Of a stretch of 64,000 nucleotides of DNA, positions 41,219 to 50,031 are shown piece by piece (positions within the stretch are counted from its first letter, which is position 1; the number at the start of each line of letters is the position of its first letter). A model generated the notes under the pieces. The model did not search any database and had not been told where the DNA came from. It worked only from the letters and a program-made list of their open reading frames with translations. The stretch is from contig NZ_JAJVKW010000002.1 in NCBI RefSeq assembly GCF_024198255.1, forward strand, positions 868,001-932,000. Reading direction: 5' to 3'. The DNA comes from Myxococcus guangdongensis (GTDB taxonomy: Bacteria; Myxococcota; Myxococcia; Myxococcales; Myxococcaceae). Position numbers and translations under genes: made by a program.

Positions 41219-43837
41219 TCAGAAGCTCCCCTTGGCGCCGATGACGGGGAGGATGGGCAGTCCCTCGAAGTAGGCGCTCTGGGTGTAGTTGTAGTTGTAG
41301 GCGATGCCCTCCACCGCCGCGTTGTTGTAGACGTTCGTCAAGTCCAGGTAGAGGTCCAGCGTCCACTGGTCGAAGACGAAGATCTTGTCGACGCGGACAT
41401 CCAGCTGGTTGAAGGACGGCAGCCGCCGCGAGTTCACCCCCGCGAACAGCGGCAGGAACACGTCGGTGCCGTCGTCACGCACCGAGCCCACCACCGGCGT
41501 CGTCGGGTTGCCGGACGCGAAGCGGAACCTGGCGCCCACCTCCCAGCCCCTCGGCAGCTTGTAGGACGCAATCGCCGTCAGCACGTGCGTCTGGTCGTTG
41601 TCGAACAGGCGCCAGTTCGCCCCGGGCGCGTCCCGGCGCTCGCTCTTGCTGAGCGTGTACGCAATCCAGCCGAACAGGCGCTCCGTCAGCGCGCGGCGCA
41701 CGAGCAGCTCGAACCCGTAGACCCGGCCGATGCCGCCGTTCTTCAGCCGCTCCGGCACCAGCTCCCCGTCGCGCTCCACCAGCGCGTCCGAGCGGCTGAT
41801 GAGGTTGTCCAAGTCGTTGTAGAAGACCTCGCCGCTGACGAACCACTCCTGCACGGGCTGCCACTCCGCGCCCACGCCGTACTGGAGCGAGCGCTTCGCG
41901 GAGAGGTCCGGGTTGCCGAACGCGAGGCTGGGCTCATCCTGCACCGGAGGCCCGTGGTACACGCCCGCGCCGCCCTTGAGCGTCAGCGTGTCCGTCAGCG
42001 CGTAGCGCACCGCCAGGCGCGGGTTCAGCGTGCGCTTGACCTTCTTCTGGTCGGTGAAGACATACCCCTCGTACCGCACGCCCGGCACCACCAGGAGCCC
42101 CTTGAACGGGCGCCAGCGCCCTTCAATCCAGAGCGAGGGGAAGTACTGGAGGAAGTCGCCGTCGGTGTCGAGCAGGTCCTCGGTGATGAGCGGGCTGGGC
42201 GGCTCACCCTCGCGAGGCGGCCGCTGGATGCGCGCCTTCACGTTCGCGAAGCTGCTCGTCACGTCCACGCCACCCGCCAGGGTGAAGGGCTCCACCAGCG
42301 CGTACTCCGCCGTGGCGCGCAGGTTCAGGTCCGTGGAGGCGATGCGCAGGTTGCGCTCGCCAATCTCGAACTCCACCAGCGTGTTGCCCACCAGCGCGTG
42401 CGTGTCCAGCGTGAGCCGCTCCCCGCGGTACTGGTGACGCAGGCGCAGCTGGTTGAAGCCCGTCGTCACGTCCAGGTTGCCGTTGACGGACGGGTCGTTG
42501 TCCGACGGCCGGTCGAACACCAGCCCCAGCCGGTCGCGCGAGGTGATGCCCTGCAGCGTGAAGGTGTGGCGGGAGATGGGCTTCCACACCAGCTTGAGCT
42601 GCGCGTCGTAGTAGCGCGGCGCCACCTGGAGACTCGGGCCGTCGTCGCCCTCCGGAATCACCCCCAGCACCAGGTCGATGTACGAGCGCCGGCCGCCGAT
42701 GGCGAAGCCCAGCGTGTCCGTAATCGGCCCCTCGATGACGGCGTTGGACTCGATGAGGCTCACGCCCACGGTGCCGTGGATGCGGTCCATCTTCGGCTCG
42801 CGGCTGTTGACGTTGATGACGCCGCCGGTGATGTCGCCGTAGTACGAGGAGAAGTTGCCGGGCAGGTAGTCCAGCGACTCCAGGAGCTCGGAGTTGTAGA
42901 CGCTCGTCAGGCCGCCGAAGTGGAACAGCAGGGGGATGCGCTGGCCGTCCAGGAAGACGCCGGACTCCTGGGGGCTGGTGCCACGGATGACCAGGGCGCC
43001 GCCGTTGAAGGCCGGGCGCGCCACGCCGGGCAGGTTCTGCACCACCTTGAGCGTGTCGCCCTGGGTGCCGGGCACGCGCTGCACCTCGGCCACCTGGAGC
43101 GTGGTGCTCGTCACCTCCTTGCGCTCACGGTCGCTTCGCACCACCGTCTCGAAGGGGCTGAAGATGCGCTTCTGCACGTAGTACGTGGCGCGCGTCTCAC
43201 GGCCCTCGGACACCGTCTCCCGGGTCTTGAAGCGGTCATAGCCGCCCTGCACCACCAGCACCTCGTGGGTGCCCAGCGGCACGCCCCGGAAGGAGAAGCG
43301 CCCCTCCGAGTCCGCCACGACGGAGCGGTCCAGCTCCGGGAGCACCACCTCCGCGCCGTTGAGCGGCTTGCGCGTGCCGCGCTCCAGCGCCTGGCCGCTG
43401 AAGTTCACCGGGGCCTCGGGCTCCACGGTGCCGCCGTCCGCGTCGGTGGGCGGGGCCACGGGCCGGAAGACGAACTGGTAGGCGTACTGGATGCGCACCG
43501 GGGAGGGGACGTTGTCGACCTCCGCGGGGGAGAACTCGAACTGCTTCACGGCCTCCACGGCGGCCTCGTCGAAGCCGTGGCCGGCGGGCTGGGTGATTTC
43601 GACATTCGTGACGGCGCCCGTCTCCGAGATGTCGATGAACATCACCACCGTGCCCTCGAGCTGCTGGGCGGCGGCTTCGGGTGGATAGGGAGCCTCGACC
43701 TGACGCAACAGCTCGGGCGGTTTCGTCAACACGCCCGTGGGGACGCCCGCGTCGGGGTCGGCGACACCGCCGTCCGGAGCCTGGGCCCAGGCTCCGGCGG
43801 CGAGGCAGAAACACAAAACGGCCAGGAACGTTCTCAT
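41219..43837 (-). CDS. TonB-dependent receptor with N-terminal TonB-type domain
   Basis: The 872 residues have an unusual order: signal peptide (MRTFLAVLCFCLAAGAWAQ), a TonB C-terminal-type domain (about 45-125: APYPPEAAAQQLEGTVVMFIDISETGAVTNVEITQPAGHGFDEAAVEAVKQFEFSPA), a carboxypeptidase-regulatory-like beta sandwich (about 147-215: SGQALERGTRKPLNGAEVVLPE), a plug domain (about 235-345: GTQGDTLKVVQNLPGVARPAF, VIRGTSPQESGVFLDG) and an outer membrane beta-barrel ending in GAKGSF with terminal Phe. Fusions of a TonB-type domain to a receptor occur in myxobacteria; the domain may interact with a neighbouring plug instead of with ExbBD. The substrate is unknown. It follows the OmpA-like gene after 43 bp. 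Confidence 0.93.
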   Translation of the reverse strand: MRTFLAVLCFCLAAGAWAQAPDGGVADPDAGVPTGVLTKPPELLRQVEAPYPPEAAAQQLEGTVVMFIDISETGAVTNVEITQPAGHGFDEAAVEAVKQFEFSPAEVDNVPSPVRIQYAYQFVFRPVAPPTDADGGTVEPEAPVNFSGQALERGTRKPLNGAEVVLPELDRSVVADSEGRFSFRGVPLGTHEVLVVQGGYDRFKTRETVSEGRETRATYYVQKRIFSPFETVVRSDRERKEVTSTTLQVAEVQRVPGTQGDTLKVVQNLPGVARPAFNGGALVIRGTSPQESGVFLDGQRIPLLFHFGGLTSVYNSELLESLDYLPGNFSSYYGDITGGVINVNSREPKMDRIHGTVGVSLIESNAVIEGPITDTLGFAIGGRRSYIDLVLGVIPEGDDGPSLQVAPRYYDAQLKLVWKPISRHTFTLQGITSRDRLGLVFDRPSDNDPSVNGNLDVTTGFNQLRLRHQYRGERLTLDTHALVGNTLVEFEIGERNLRIASTDLNLRATAEYALVEPFTLAGGVDVTSSFANVKARIQRPPREGEPPSPLITEDLLDTDGDFLQYFPSLWIEGRWRPFKGLLVVPGVRYEGYVFTDQKKVKRTLNPRLAVRYALTDTLTLKGGAGVYHGPPVQDEPSLAFGNPDLSAKRSLQYGVGAEWQPVQEWFVSGEVFYNDLDNLISRSDALVERDGELVPERLKNGGIGRVYGFELLVRRALTERLFGWIAYTLSKSERRDAPGANWRLFDNDQTHVLTAIASYKLPRGWEVGARFRFASGNPTTPVVGSVRDDGTDVFLPLFAGVNSRRLPSFNQLDVRVDKIFVFDQWTLDLYLDLTNVYNNAAVEGIAYNYNYTQSAYFEGLPILPVIGAKGSF

Positions 43838-43880
43838 GGGAGGAAGGGCGCGAAGGCGCCCGACCTCCCTAACCCTTTCA

Positions 43881-44684
43881 CTACTTGGGCGCGAGGACGA
43901 TTTCGATACGACGATTCAGACTGCGATTCTCGGGCGAGTCATTGACCGCGATGGGCTGGTATTGCCCATAGCCCGCCGCTGACAGCGTCGTCGGGTCCAC
44001 GCCCGCGTCCTGCAGCGCCCGCACCACCGCCATGGCGCGCGCCAGGCTCAGCTCCCAGTTGGTGGGGAACTGGCCGCCGCCCGTCGGAACGTCATCCGTG
44101 TGTCCTTCGACGCGGATGATCTTCCCCTGCACCGTCTTGAGCGCGTCGGCGATCTTCTTCAGGGCGTCGCCGCCCTCCTTGCCCACGCGCGCGGAGCCGG
44201 AGGCGAAGAGGATCTTGTCCTTGAGCTGCACCGTCATGCGGCCCTTCAGCTCGGACAATTCAATCTTCCCGTCGGCGATCTCCGACTTGAGGCTCTGCGC
44301 CAGGTTCTCGTACTCGGAGCTCTTCTTCTCCAGCTCCTCCTTGGCCTGGGCCAGCTTCTTGGAGTTGCGCGCCAGCTCCTCGTTGAGCGCGGCGAGCTGC
44401 GCGTTCTGGTCCTGCAACGCGCGGCGCTCGGCGGCGCCCGCCGTGAGGCGCGACTCGGAGGTGGTCAGCCGCGTCTCCAGGGCCTTCTTCTCCTCCTCCT
44501 GGGCGGCGATCTTCTCCGTCAGCTCCTTGACCTTGGCCTCGGCGGCCTCGCGCGCGCCCTTCTCGTCGTTGAGGCCCTTGGTGAGGTTCTCCGCCTCCAG
44601 GGCCTTCGCGTCGAAGGTGCCCTGGGAGACGCATCCCGTGGTGGAGAGCGCGATGAGCGCAGCCAGCATCAGCCGTGTCCGCAT
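43881..44684 (-). CDS. OmpA-family lipoprotein with coiled coil
   Basis: The 267-residue protein has a lipobox (MRTRLMLAALIALSTTGC). Residues ~25-155 form a long coiled coil (KGARE...AEAKVKELTEKIAAQEEEKKALETRL, AKEELEKKSSEYENLAQSLKSEI). Residues ~165-265 form an OmpA/MotB-type peptidoglycan-binding domain: LFASGSARVGKEGGDALKKIADALK, IRVEGHTDDVPTGG, NWELSLARAMAVVRAL and YGQYQPIAVNDSPENRSLNRRIEIVL, where Asp and Arg bind diaminopimelate. The HTDD and NRRIEI motifs are intact. It tethers the outer membrane to peptidoglycan. The start is ATG 44684, with AGGAGAA before it. It is upstream of the TonB receptor in the same orientation. Confidence 0.93.
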   Translation of the reverse strand: MRTRLMLAALIALSTTGCVSQGTFDAKALEAENLTKGLNDEKGAREAAEAKVKELTEKIAAQEEEKKALETRLTTSESRLTAGAAERRALQDQNAQLAALNEELARNSKKLAQAKEELEKKSSEYENLAQSLKSEIADGKIELSELKGRMTVQLKDKILFASGSARVGKEGGDALKKIADALKTVQGKIIRVEGHTDDVPTGGGQFPTNWELSLARAMAVVRALQDAGVDPTTLSAAGYGQYQPIAVNDSPENRSLNRRIEIVLAPK

Positions 44685-44812
44685 GTGTATGTTTTCTCCT
44701 GACAGCGATGGTTGGAGCTCCAGCCTACCGCCAGGAAGCACCAAGGTCAGGGAGAACCCACACGGGCATTTCGCCAGCCCGGCCCCTCGCCAGAGGGCCC
44801 GGGTGGAAAGAT

Positions 44813-45364
44813 TCAGCGAGGGAAGATGGGGTGCACGTCCAGCCAGACCGCGAAGAGCGCGTCGGCGAACGTCTTGCCGGGGATGAACACGCCGCCGCTG
44901 GCCGCGCCGCCGACTTCCAGGCCGCCATCCGGGGTGTAGGTGATGATGAGGTCCCCGCCCTTCTCCACGTCACGCAGCGAGGCGAGCATCACGCCCAGCT
45001 GATGGGACAGCGGCCCCTCGCGCAGCTCCGGGTTGCGGTGCAGGCCGTTGCGCAGGCTGTCCACCAGCTGCGAGCGGGTGATGTCTCGCAGGAAGCGGAA
45101 GTGCAGCCGCTTCACGGAGTTGGAGGCGATGGCCTCCGACGCGCTGCGTGGCCGCGACTCCAGATAGAGACTCCACACGTACACCTTGAACAAGAAGCGC
45201 TTGTGCAGCTCCATGTGGGCCAACTCCACCGTGCGCCCCTGGAGCTGCAGGGAGTCCGGCATGTCGACCCCACCCACCTGCTTCTGTCCCGCCTGCGCCG
45301 CGCCCGTCGCCAGCACCAGCCCCAGCACGAGCCACCGCGCGCTCCGCCACGCCTGCTCTCTCAT
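44813..45364 (-). CDS. Chalcone isomerase-fold protein
   Basis: The 183 residues start at ATG 45364 (MREQAWRSARW) with a signal peptide (LVLGLVLATGAAQA). The mature part is the CHI-like fold used by bacterial and fungal fatty-acid-binding relatives: VGGVDMPDSLQLQGRTVELAHMELHKRFLFKVYVWSLYLE, SVKRLHFRFLRDITRSQLVDSLRNGL, and FIPGKTFADALFAVWLD. Bacterial members are not proven isomerases; they are thought to bind fatty acids or related lipids in the periplasm. The upstream in-frame stretch has no family signature. It is 128 bp from the OmpA gene and 324 bp from the KAS III-like gene. Confidence 0.9.
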   Translation of the reverse strand: MREQAWRSARWLVLGLVLATGAAQAGQKQVGGVDMPDSLQLQGRTVELAHMELHKRFLFKVYVWSLYLESRPRSASEAIASNSVKRLHFRFLRDITRSQLVDSLRNGLHRNPELREGPLSHQLGVMLASLRDVEKGGDLIITYTPDGGLEVGGAASGGVFIPGKTFADALFAVWLDVHPIFPR

Positions 45365-45688
45365 GCGTCCGACCCCCGCCCCGTCCGAGTACGGTGCCCG
45401 GATAGGTGCGCATGCCTGGACGCGACCGCCAGCCGATCGTTCCAAATCCCTGTGGAGCAGTGGACGGAGCGGACCTGGGGTGAGGCCCCGCCCATGCCCG
45501 GCGTCGAGGCACACCGGTCCGGGGCCGTGAGCCACGAGGAACTCGGGAGGGGGATGTCGCGGTGTGTCGGGGCCATGGCGCTCGTTGGAGAACATACCAG
45601 CGGTCTCCGACGTGCGGGGGAGGAGGCTGCATGACGGGCGCCCGGGCGGACACTTCGAGCCGGGGCGGCCGGGGAGCGCCAGGGGGGC
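45365..45688. other. 324-bp intergenic stretch without a supportable gene
   Basis: The stretch lies between the KAS III-like stop (45689) and the chalcone-isomerase-fold start (45364), both minus strand. All six frames have only short open stretches with GC-biased composition (the best is 26-30 codons). It presumably carries the promoter of the downstream gene. I see no convincing repeat, hairpin or promoter. Confidence 0.5.
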
Positions 45689-46684
45689 CTAAGTGCGCTC
45701 GAGCAGGGCGCCGGCCCAGGTGAGACCGCTGCCCACCACGCTCAGGACCAGGGCGTCGCCCAGGCCGGGGTCGTCCCAGTGCTCGCTCAGGACGCCCGGG
45801 GCGCCGGCCGCGCCGGTGTTGCCCCGGACGTGGACGTTGAAGAAGTGGCGTGACTCCGGGACTTCGCAGCGGCGCTGGACGGCCTCCAGCATGCGCAGGT
45901 TGGCCTGGTGGCCGATGAAGGTGACGTTGGCGTTGCTCCGGTCCGGGTGGCGGGCCAGGTAGTCGGCGCGCAGGTCCAGGAAGGTCTCCCCCGCGCGGCG
46001 GATGGCGAACTTCTGCACCTCCGCGCCGTGCTGGGTGAAGTGGCCGATGCGCGGCACGCGCACCTTGTCCGCGCCCGAGGGGTCTCCGGCGAGCCGCGTT
46101 TCGGTGATTCGCCAGCGACCGGGCACGCGCGGGGACAGCACCGCCGCCGAGGAGCCATCACCCCACAGCACCGCGCTGGAGCGGTCCGTGTAGTCCACCA
46201 CGCGCGTGGAGTTGTCCATGTTCACCACGAGCACGTACTCCGGCAGCCGCTCCGGGCGCATGCCCGTCAGGAAGTGCAGCTGCGTGCAGAAGGACGAGCA
46301 GGCGCTCTGCAGGTCCACGGCCGGCGCGTCGATGCCCAGCTCCTGCGCCACGCGGTTGGACTCGGCCGGGATGCATTCATCCGGGCTGCATCCGCCGGCG
46401 ACGACGAGGCCGATGTCGGAGGGCTTCAGCCCCGCGCGCTCGAGCGCCATGCGCGCGGCGTGGGCGCCCGTCTGGGCGTTGCTGTAGAGCGCGGCCTCCT
46501 GCGCGGCCCTCACGTCCCGGTTGCGCGTCTGGCGCAGGTAGTCCAGCGGCAGCACCGTGTGACGGGAGCGGATGCCCACCCGCTCCAGAATCCACGCGTC
46601 CGAGGTCTCGAGCCCCAGTTCCTCCAGGAAGGCATTGGTGAGGAGGTTGGGCGGATGGAAGTGCCCGAGCGCGTGCAGGAACAT
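45689..46684 (-). CDS. Beta-ketoacyl-ACP synthase III-like enzyme
   Basis: The 331 residues show the KAS III/FabH fold and triad: Cys129 in LQSACSSFCTQL, His259 in VTFIGHQANLRML and Asn289 in VRGNTGAAGAPG, as in FabH (Cys-His-Asn). The N-terminal half has GIRSRHTVLPLDYLRQTRNRDVRAAQEAALYS and VVAGGCSPDECIPAESNRVAQELG, the latter with an unusual loop. Enzymes of this kind start fatty acid or secondary metabolite chains by condensing acyl-CoA with malonyl-ACP. No other fatty acid genes are adjacent, so it may be a priming enzyme for a special lipid or a pyrone-type product. Start ATG 46684. Confidence 0.9.
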   Translation of the reverse strand: MFLHALGHFHPPNLLTNAFLEELGLETSDAWILERVGIRSRHTVLPLDYLRQTRNRDVRAAQEAALYSNAQTGAHAARMALERAGLKPSDIGLVVAGGCSPDECIPAESNRVAQELGIDAPAVDLQSACSSFCTQLHFLTGMRPERLPEYVLVVNMDNSTRVVDYTDRSSAVLWGDGSSAAVLSPRVPGRWRITETRLAGDPSGADKVRVPRIGHFTQHGAEVQKFAIRRAGETFLDLRADYLARHPDRSNANVTFIGHQANLRMLEAVQRRCEVPESRHFFNVHVRGNTGAAGAPGVLSEHWDDPGLGDALVLSVVGSGLTWAGALLERT

Positions 46685-46826
46685 GGGAACCCTCTAACGC
46701 CCAACCCTGCCCATTCTCTGTCAGCGTGCTGTCACGCTCGCGCTGCTTCGCGGGGCAGCCGGCCATCCGTGCGTCACGCCGGACCATCCCCGTCACAGCG
46801 CGACGACGGCCTGACGCGACGTGTCG

Positions 46827-47738
46827 TCAGGGCTTCGCGGCGGGCTGGACGGAGAAGAAGAGGACCGAGTCGCCCTTGCCCTCCACCTTCATGCCCTTGG
46901 CCTTCATCGCGGGAATCGGGGTGTAGACGACGGGCCCCTGCAGGTTGAAGGCGGTGAGCTCGGTGCCCTCGCCCAGGACGTTCATCGTCCCCTGGTAGGC
47001 GATGGTCGTCGTCATGGGGTTCTGCTCGTCCGGGGCCATCTCCAGCGTGGTGGAGACGAGGAACAGGCCGACGAGGCCGCGCGGGTCCTCGTGTATCTCC
47101 TTGAGCTGCACGCGCGTCTTGCGGAACTTCACGTTCGCGGGGTTGCCCTTCTGCAGGAGCTTCTCGAAGGCGCGCGCCACGCCGTCCAGCTTCGCGCCCA
47201 CCTTCACCGGCCCCTGGGGGAAGGCGGCGGTGATGGGGTCCTCGACGCCCAGCCCGTCCAAATCCTTGCGCACCAGCTCCGCCTCCTCGGGCGTCACCGG
47301 CTTGCCGTCCGCGTCCGTCACCTCGATGCGGCCCGCCTTGGCCTCACCCACGTAGGTCTTCTGGTGGACGAGGGTGACCTGCCGCTTCTGCCGGCCCTGC
47401 GGGTCCTTCATCACATCCACCACGTCGCCGTAGGCGAGCTTCGCCTTGGTGACGAGGGGCCCCTTCACCTCGAGCGGGGTGAAGACCTGCGCCTGGGCCA
47501 TCTCGGTGGAGACGTCGATGGGCTCCGGCTCCATGTCGGGCGCGGTGATGTAGAAGTCCTGCCGCATCGTCATCCCCATCCGCACGTCCTCGGCGCGCCC
47601 CACCACCGCGTCCTGCCGGGTGAAGGTCAGCGCGCGGGCCTTGGACACGGCGACCCGGGGCGGCTCGGTGGCCTCCACGCTCAGCGGTGACAATGCCAAC
47701 AACCCCACGGCGATGACCCACGGCTCCATCCGGCGCAT
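46827..47738 (-). CDS. Exported protein of unknown function
   Basis: The 303 residues start at ATG 47738 (MRRMEPWVIAVGLLALSPLSVEA, a signal peptide), with AGGAGAA before it; a GTG at 47756 is ignored. The mature protein is beta-rich with alternating charges (DVRMGMTMRQDFYITAPDM, VFTPLEVKGPLVTKAKLAYGDVVDVMKDPQGRQKRQVTLVHQKTYVGEAK), PAFPQGPVKVGAKLD and a C-terminal half FKTTLEMAPDEQNPMTTT-like block that could be a lipid- or polymer-binding fold. The family is not recognised. It diverges from the molybdopterin oxidoreductase gene with 76 bp between starts, so the two may share a control region. Confidence 0.75.
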   Translation of the reverse strand: MRRMEPWVIAVGLLALSPLSVEATEPPRVAVSKARALTFTRQDAVVGRAEDVRMGMTMRQDFYITAPDMEPEPIDVSTEMAQAQVFTPLEVKGPLVTKAKLAYGDVVDVMKDPQGRQKRQVTLVHQKTYVGEAKAGRIEVTDADGKPVTPEEAELVRKDLDGLGVEDPITAAFPQGPVKVGAKLDGVARAFEKLLQKGNPANVKFRKTRVQLKEIHEDPRGLVGLFLVSTTLEMAPDEQNPMTTTIAYQGTMNVLGEGTELTAFNLQGPVVYTPIPAMKAKGMKVEGKGDSVLFFSVQPAAKP

Positions 47739-47814
47739 GTGTTCTCCTGGAGACACAATCCTTCCATGGCACCGCCATCCGCGTCAGCCATTGGCGTTGT
47801 GTAGAGTGCGCGGC

Positions 47815-50031
47815 ATGAGCGCCAAGGCCACGTCCCGGGTCCACTTCCGTACGTGCAACCTGTGCGAGGCCATGTGCGGCCTGCGCATCGAACTGCGGGA
47901 GGAGCGCATCACCTCCATCCGGGGAGATGACGAGGACCCGTTCAGCCGGGGCCACGTGTGCCCCAAGGCGCTGGCGCTCAAGGACTTGCACGAGGACCCG
48001 GACCGGCTGCGCCACCCGATGCTCCGCACCCAAGCAGGGTGGGAGCGCGTGTCGTGGGACGAGGCGCTGGACGCGGCGGCGAAGGGCCTGCACGCGGTGC
48101 AGCAGGCACACGGGCGCGACGCGGTGGCCTCGTACCTGGGCAACCCCAACGTGCACAACCTGGGCAACATGGTGTTCGGCTCGGAGCTGGTGCGCGCGCT
48201 GCGCTCGAAGAACCGCTTCTCCGCCACGTCCGTGGACCAGCTCCCCCACCAGTTGGTGTCGTACTTCATGTTCGGCCACCAGCTGCTGGTGCCCATCCCG
48301 GACCTGGACCGCACGCGGTACCTGCTGGTGATGGGCGCCAACCCGCTCGCGTCCAACGGCAGCCTGATGACGGCCCCGGACGTGCGCACCCGGCTGCGCG
48401 CCATCCAGCAGCGCGGCGGCAAGCTGGTGGTGGTGGACCCGCGCCGCACGGAGACCGCGGCCATCGCGGACACGCACGTCTTCATCCGCCCCGGCACGGA
48501 CGCGCTGCTCCTGCTCGCGCTGCTGAACGTCGTGCTCCACGAGCACCCGCCGAGGACGGGCCACCTGGACGCGCTCACGGACGGGCTCGACACCGTGCGA
48601 GCCCTCGCGCGCGACTTCCCACCCGAGCGCGTGGCGCCCCACACCGGGGTTCCGGCCGAGACGGTGCGCACGCTCGCGCGCGACTTCCTCGCCGCCGAAG
48701 CGGCCGTCTGTTACGGGCGCATGGGATTGTCCACGCAGCCCTTCGGCTCGCTGTGCCAATGGCTCATCAACGTGCTCAACGTGGTGACGGGCCAGATGGA
48801 CAAGGAGGGCGGCGCCATGTTCACCCAGCCCGCCTTCGACATCATCTGCGGCCCCAAGGCGATGGCGCTCGGCCGGGGCAGCCATGGCCGGTGGAAGAGC
48901 CGGGTGCGGGGCCTGCCGGAGACGGGCGGCGAGCTGCCCTCGGCCGTGCTCGCCGAGGAGATGCTCACCCCGGGAGACGGCCGCGTGCGCGCGCTCGTCA
49001 CCATGGCGGGCAACCCCGTGCTGTCCACGCCCAATGGCGCGCAGCTGGAGCGCGCGCTCGAGGGGCTGGACTTCATGGTGAGCGTGGACCCGTACCTCAA
49101 CGAGACCACGCGCCACGCGAACATCATCCTGCCGCCCGTGTCTCCGCTGGAGCGCGGCCACTACGACGTGGCCTTCCACGCGCTGGCCGTGCGCAACACC
49201 GCCAAGTACTCGCCGCCGTTGTTCGAGCCCGGGCCGGAGGGGCGTCACGACTGGCAGATCGTGCTCGCGCTGCAGCACCGCCTGGAGACCTTGCGCAAGG
49301 GTCGTCCGTCCGTGCGCCAGACGCTGCGCTACCAGGCCCTCACGCGGCTGGGGCCGGAGCGGATGCTGGATGTCGGCCTGCGGATGGGCCCCCACGGCAA
49401 CCGGTTCCACCCGCTGCGCCAGGGCTTGTCCCTGTCGAAGCTGCGCGCCGCGCCGCACGGCGTGGACCTGGGCCCGTTGAAGCCGTGCCTGCCCGAGCGG
49501 CTGCAGACGAAGGACCGGCGCCTCCACCTGGCCCCCTCGCTGCTCGTCGCGGACGTGCAGCGGCTCGCACAGAGTTTCCCGGAGGGCGCGGCGCCCGACG
49601 CACGCGCGGGGGAGCTGCTGCTCATCGGCCGCAGACACCTGCGCGACAACAACTCCTGGATGCACAACGTGCCGGGCCTGCTCAAGGGCAAGCCGCGCTG
49701 CACGCTGATGGTGCACCCGGAGGACGCGACACGCCTCGGGCTGACGGACGGCGTGGACGCCACCGTCACCTCCCGCGTGGGCGAGGTGACGGTGCCGGTG
49801 GCGGTGACGGACGAGGTGATGCCGGGCGTGGTGAGCCTGCCGCACGGCTATGGCCATCGCCGTCAGGGCACGAAGCTGCGCGTGGCCACCGAGCACGCGG
49901 GCATCAGCCAGAACGATTTGACGGACGACCACGCGGTGGACGCCGTCAGCGGCAACGCGGCCTTCAACGGCACGCCGGTGCGGGTGCGGCCGGCCGCGCC
50001 ACCCCAGGCAGCCGCCACACCAGCGGCGTGA
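47815..50031 (+). CDS. Molybdopterin oxidoreductase (DMSO reductase family)
   Basis: The 738-residue protein has the N-terminal 4Fe-4S ligand set Cys14, Cys17, Cys21 and Cys49 (CNLCEAMCGL, GHVCPKA) and the molybdopterin-binding parts YLLVMGANPLASNGSLM, LVVVDPRRTETAAIADTHVFIRPGTDALLLLALLNVV and a C-terminal molydopterin dinucleotide-binding domain (HNVPGLLKGKPRCTLMVHPEDATRLGLTDGVDATVTSRVGEV). No twin-arginine signal is seen, so it is probably cytoplasmic, like assimilatory nitrate reductase or formate dehydrogenase alpha subunits. There is no partner subunit gene beside it. Substrate unknown. Start ATG 47815. Its 3' end overlaps the convergent membrane protein gene by 68 bp. Confidence 0.93.
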   Translation: MSAKATSRVHFRTCNLCEAMCGLRIELREERITSIRGDDEDPFSRGHVCPKALALKDLHEDPDRLRHPMLRTQAGWERVSWDEALDAAAKGLHAVQQAHGRDAVASYLGNPNVHNLGNMVFGSELVRALRSKNRFSATSVDQLPHQLVSYFMFGHQLLVPIPDLDRTRYLLVMGANPLASNGSLMTAPDVRTRLRAIQQRGGKLVVVDPRRTETAAIADTHVFIRPGTDALLLLALLNVVLHEHPPRTGHLDALTDGLDTVRALARDFPPERVAPHTGVPAETVRTLARDFLAAEAAVCYGRMGLSTQPFGSLCQWLINVLNVVTGQMDKEGGAMFTQPAFDIICGPKAMALGRGSHGRWKSRVRGLPETGGELPSAVLAEEMLTPGDGRVRALVTMAGNPVLSTPNGAQLERALEGLDFMVSVDPYLNETTRHANIILPPVSPLERGHYDVAFHALAVRNTAKYSPPLFEPGPEGRHDWQIVLALQHRLETLRKGRPSVRQTLRYQALTRLGPERMLDVGLRMGPHGNRFHPLRQGLSLSKLRAAPHGVDLGPLKPCLPERLQTKDRRLHLAPSLLVADVQRLAQSFPEGAAPDARAGELLLIGRRHLRDNNSWMHNVPGLLKGKPRCTLMVHPEDATRLGLTDGVDATVTSRVGEVTVPVAVTDEVMPGVVSLPHGYGHRRQGTKLRVATEHAGISQNDLTDDHAVDAVSGNAAFNGTPVRVRPAAPPQAAATPAA

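Noticed and set aside
47344..49932. Open frame of 862 codons on the minus strand
   Set aside because: It is fully antisense to the molybdopterin oxidoreductase, which has clear iron-sulfur and cofactor motifs; the antisense translation is rich in His, Arg and Ala and has no domain.
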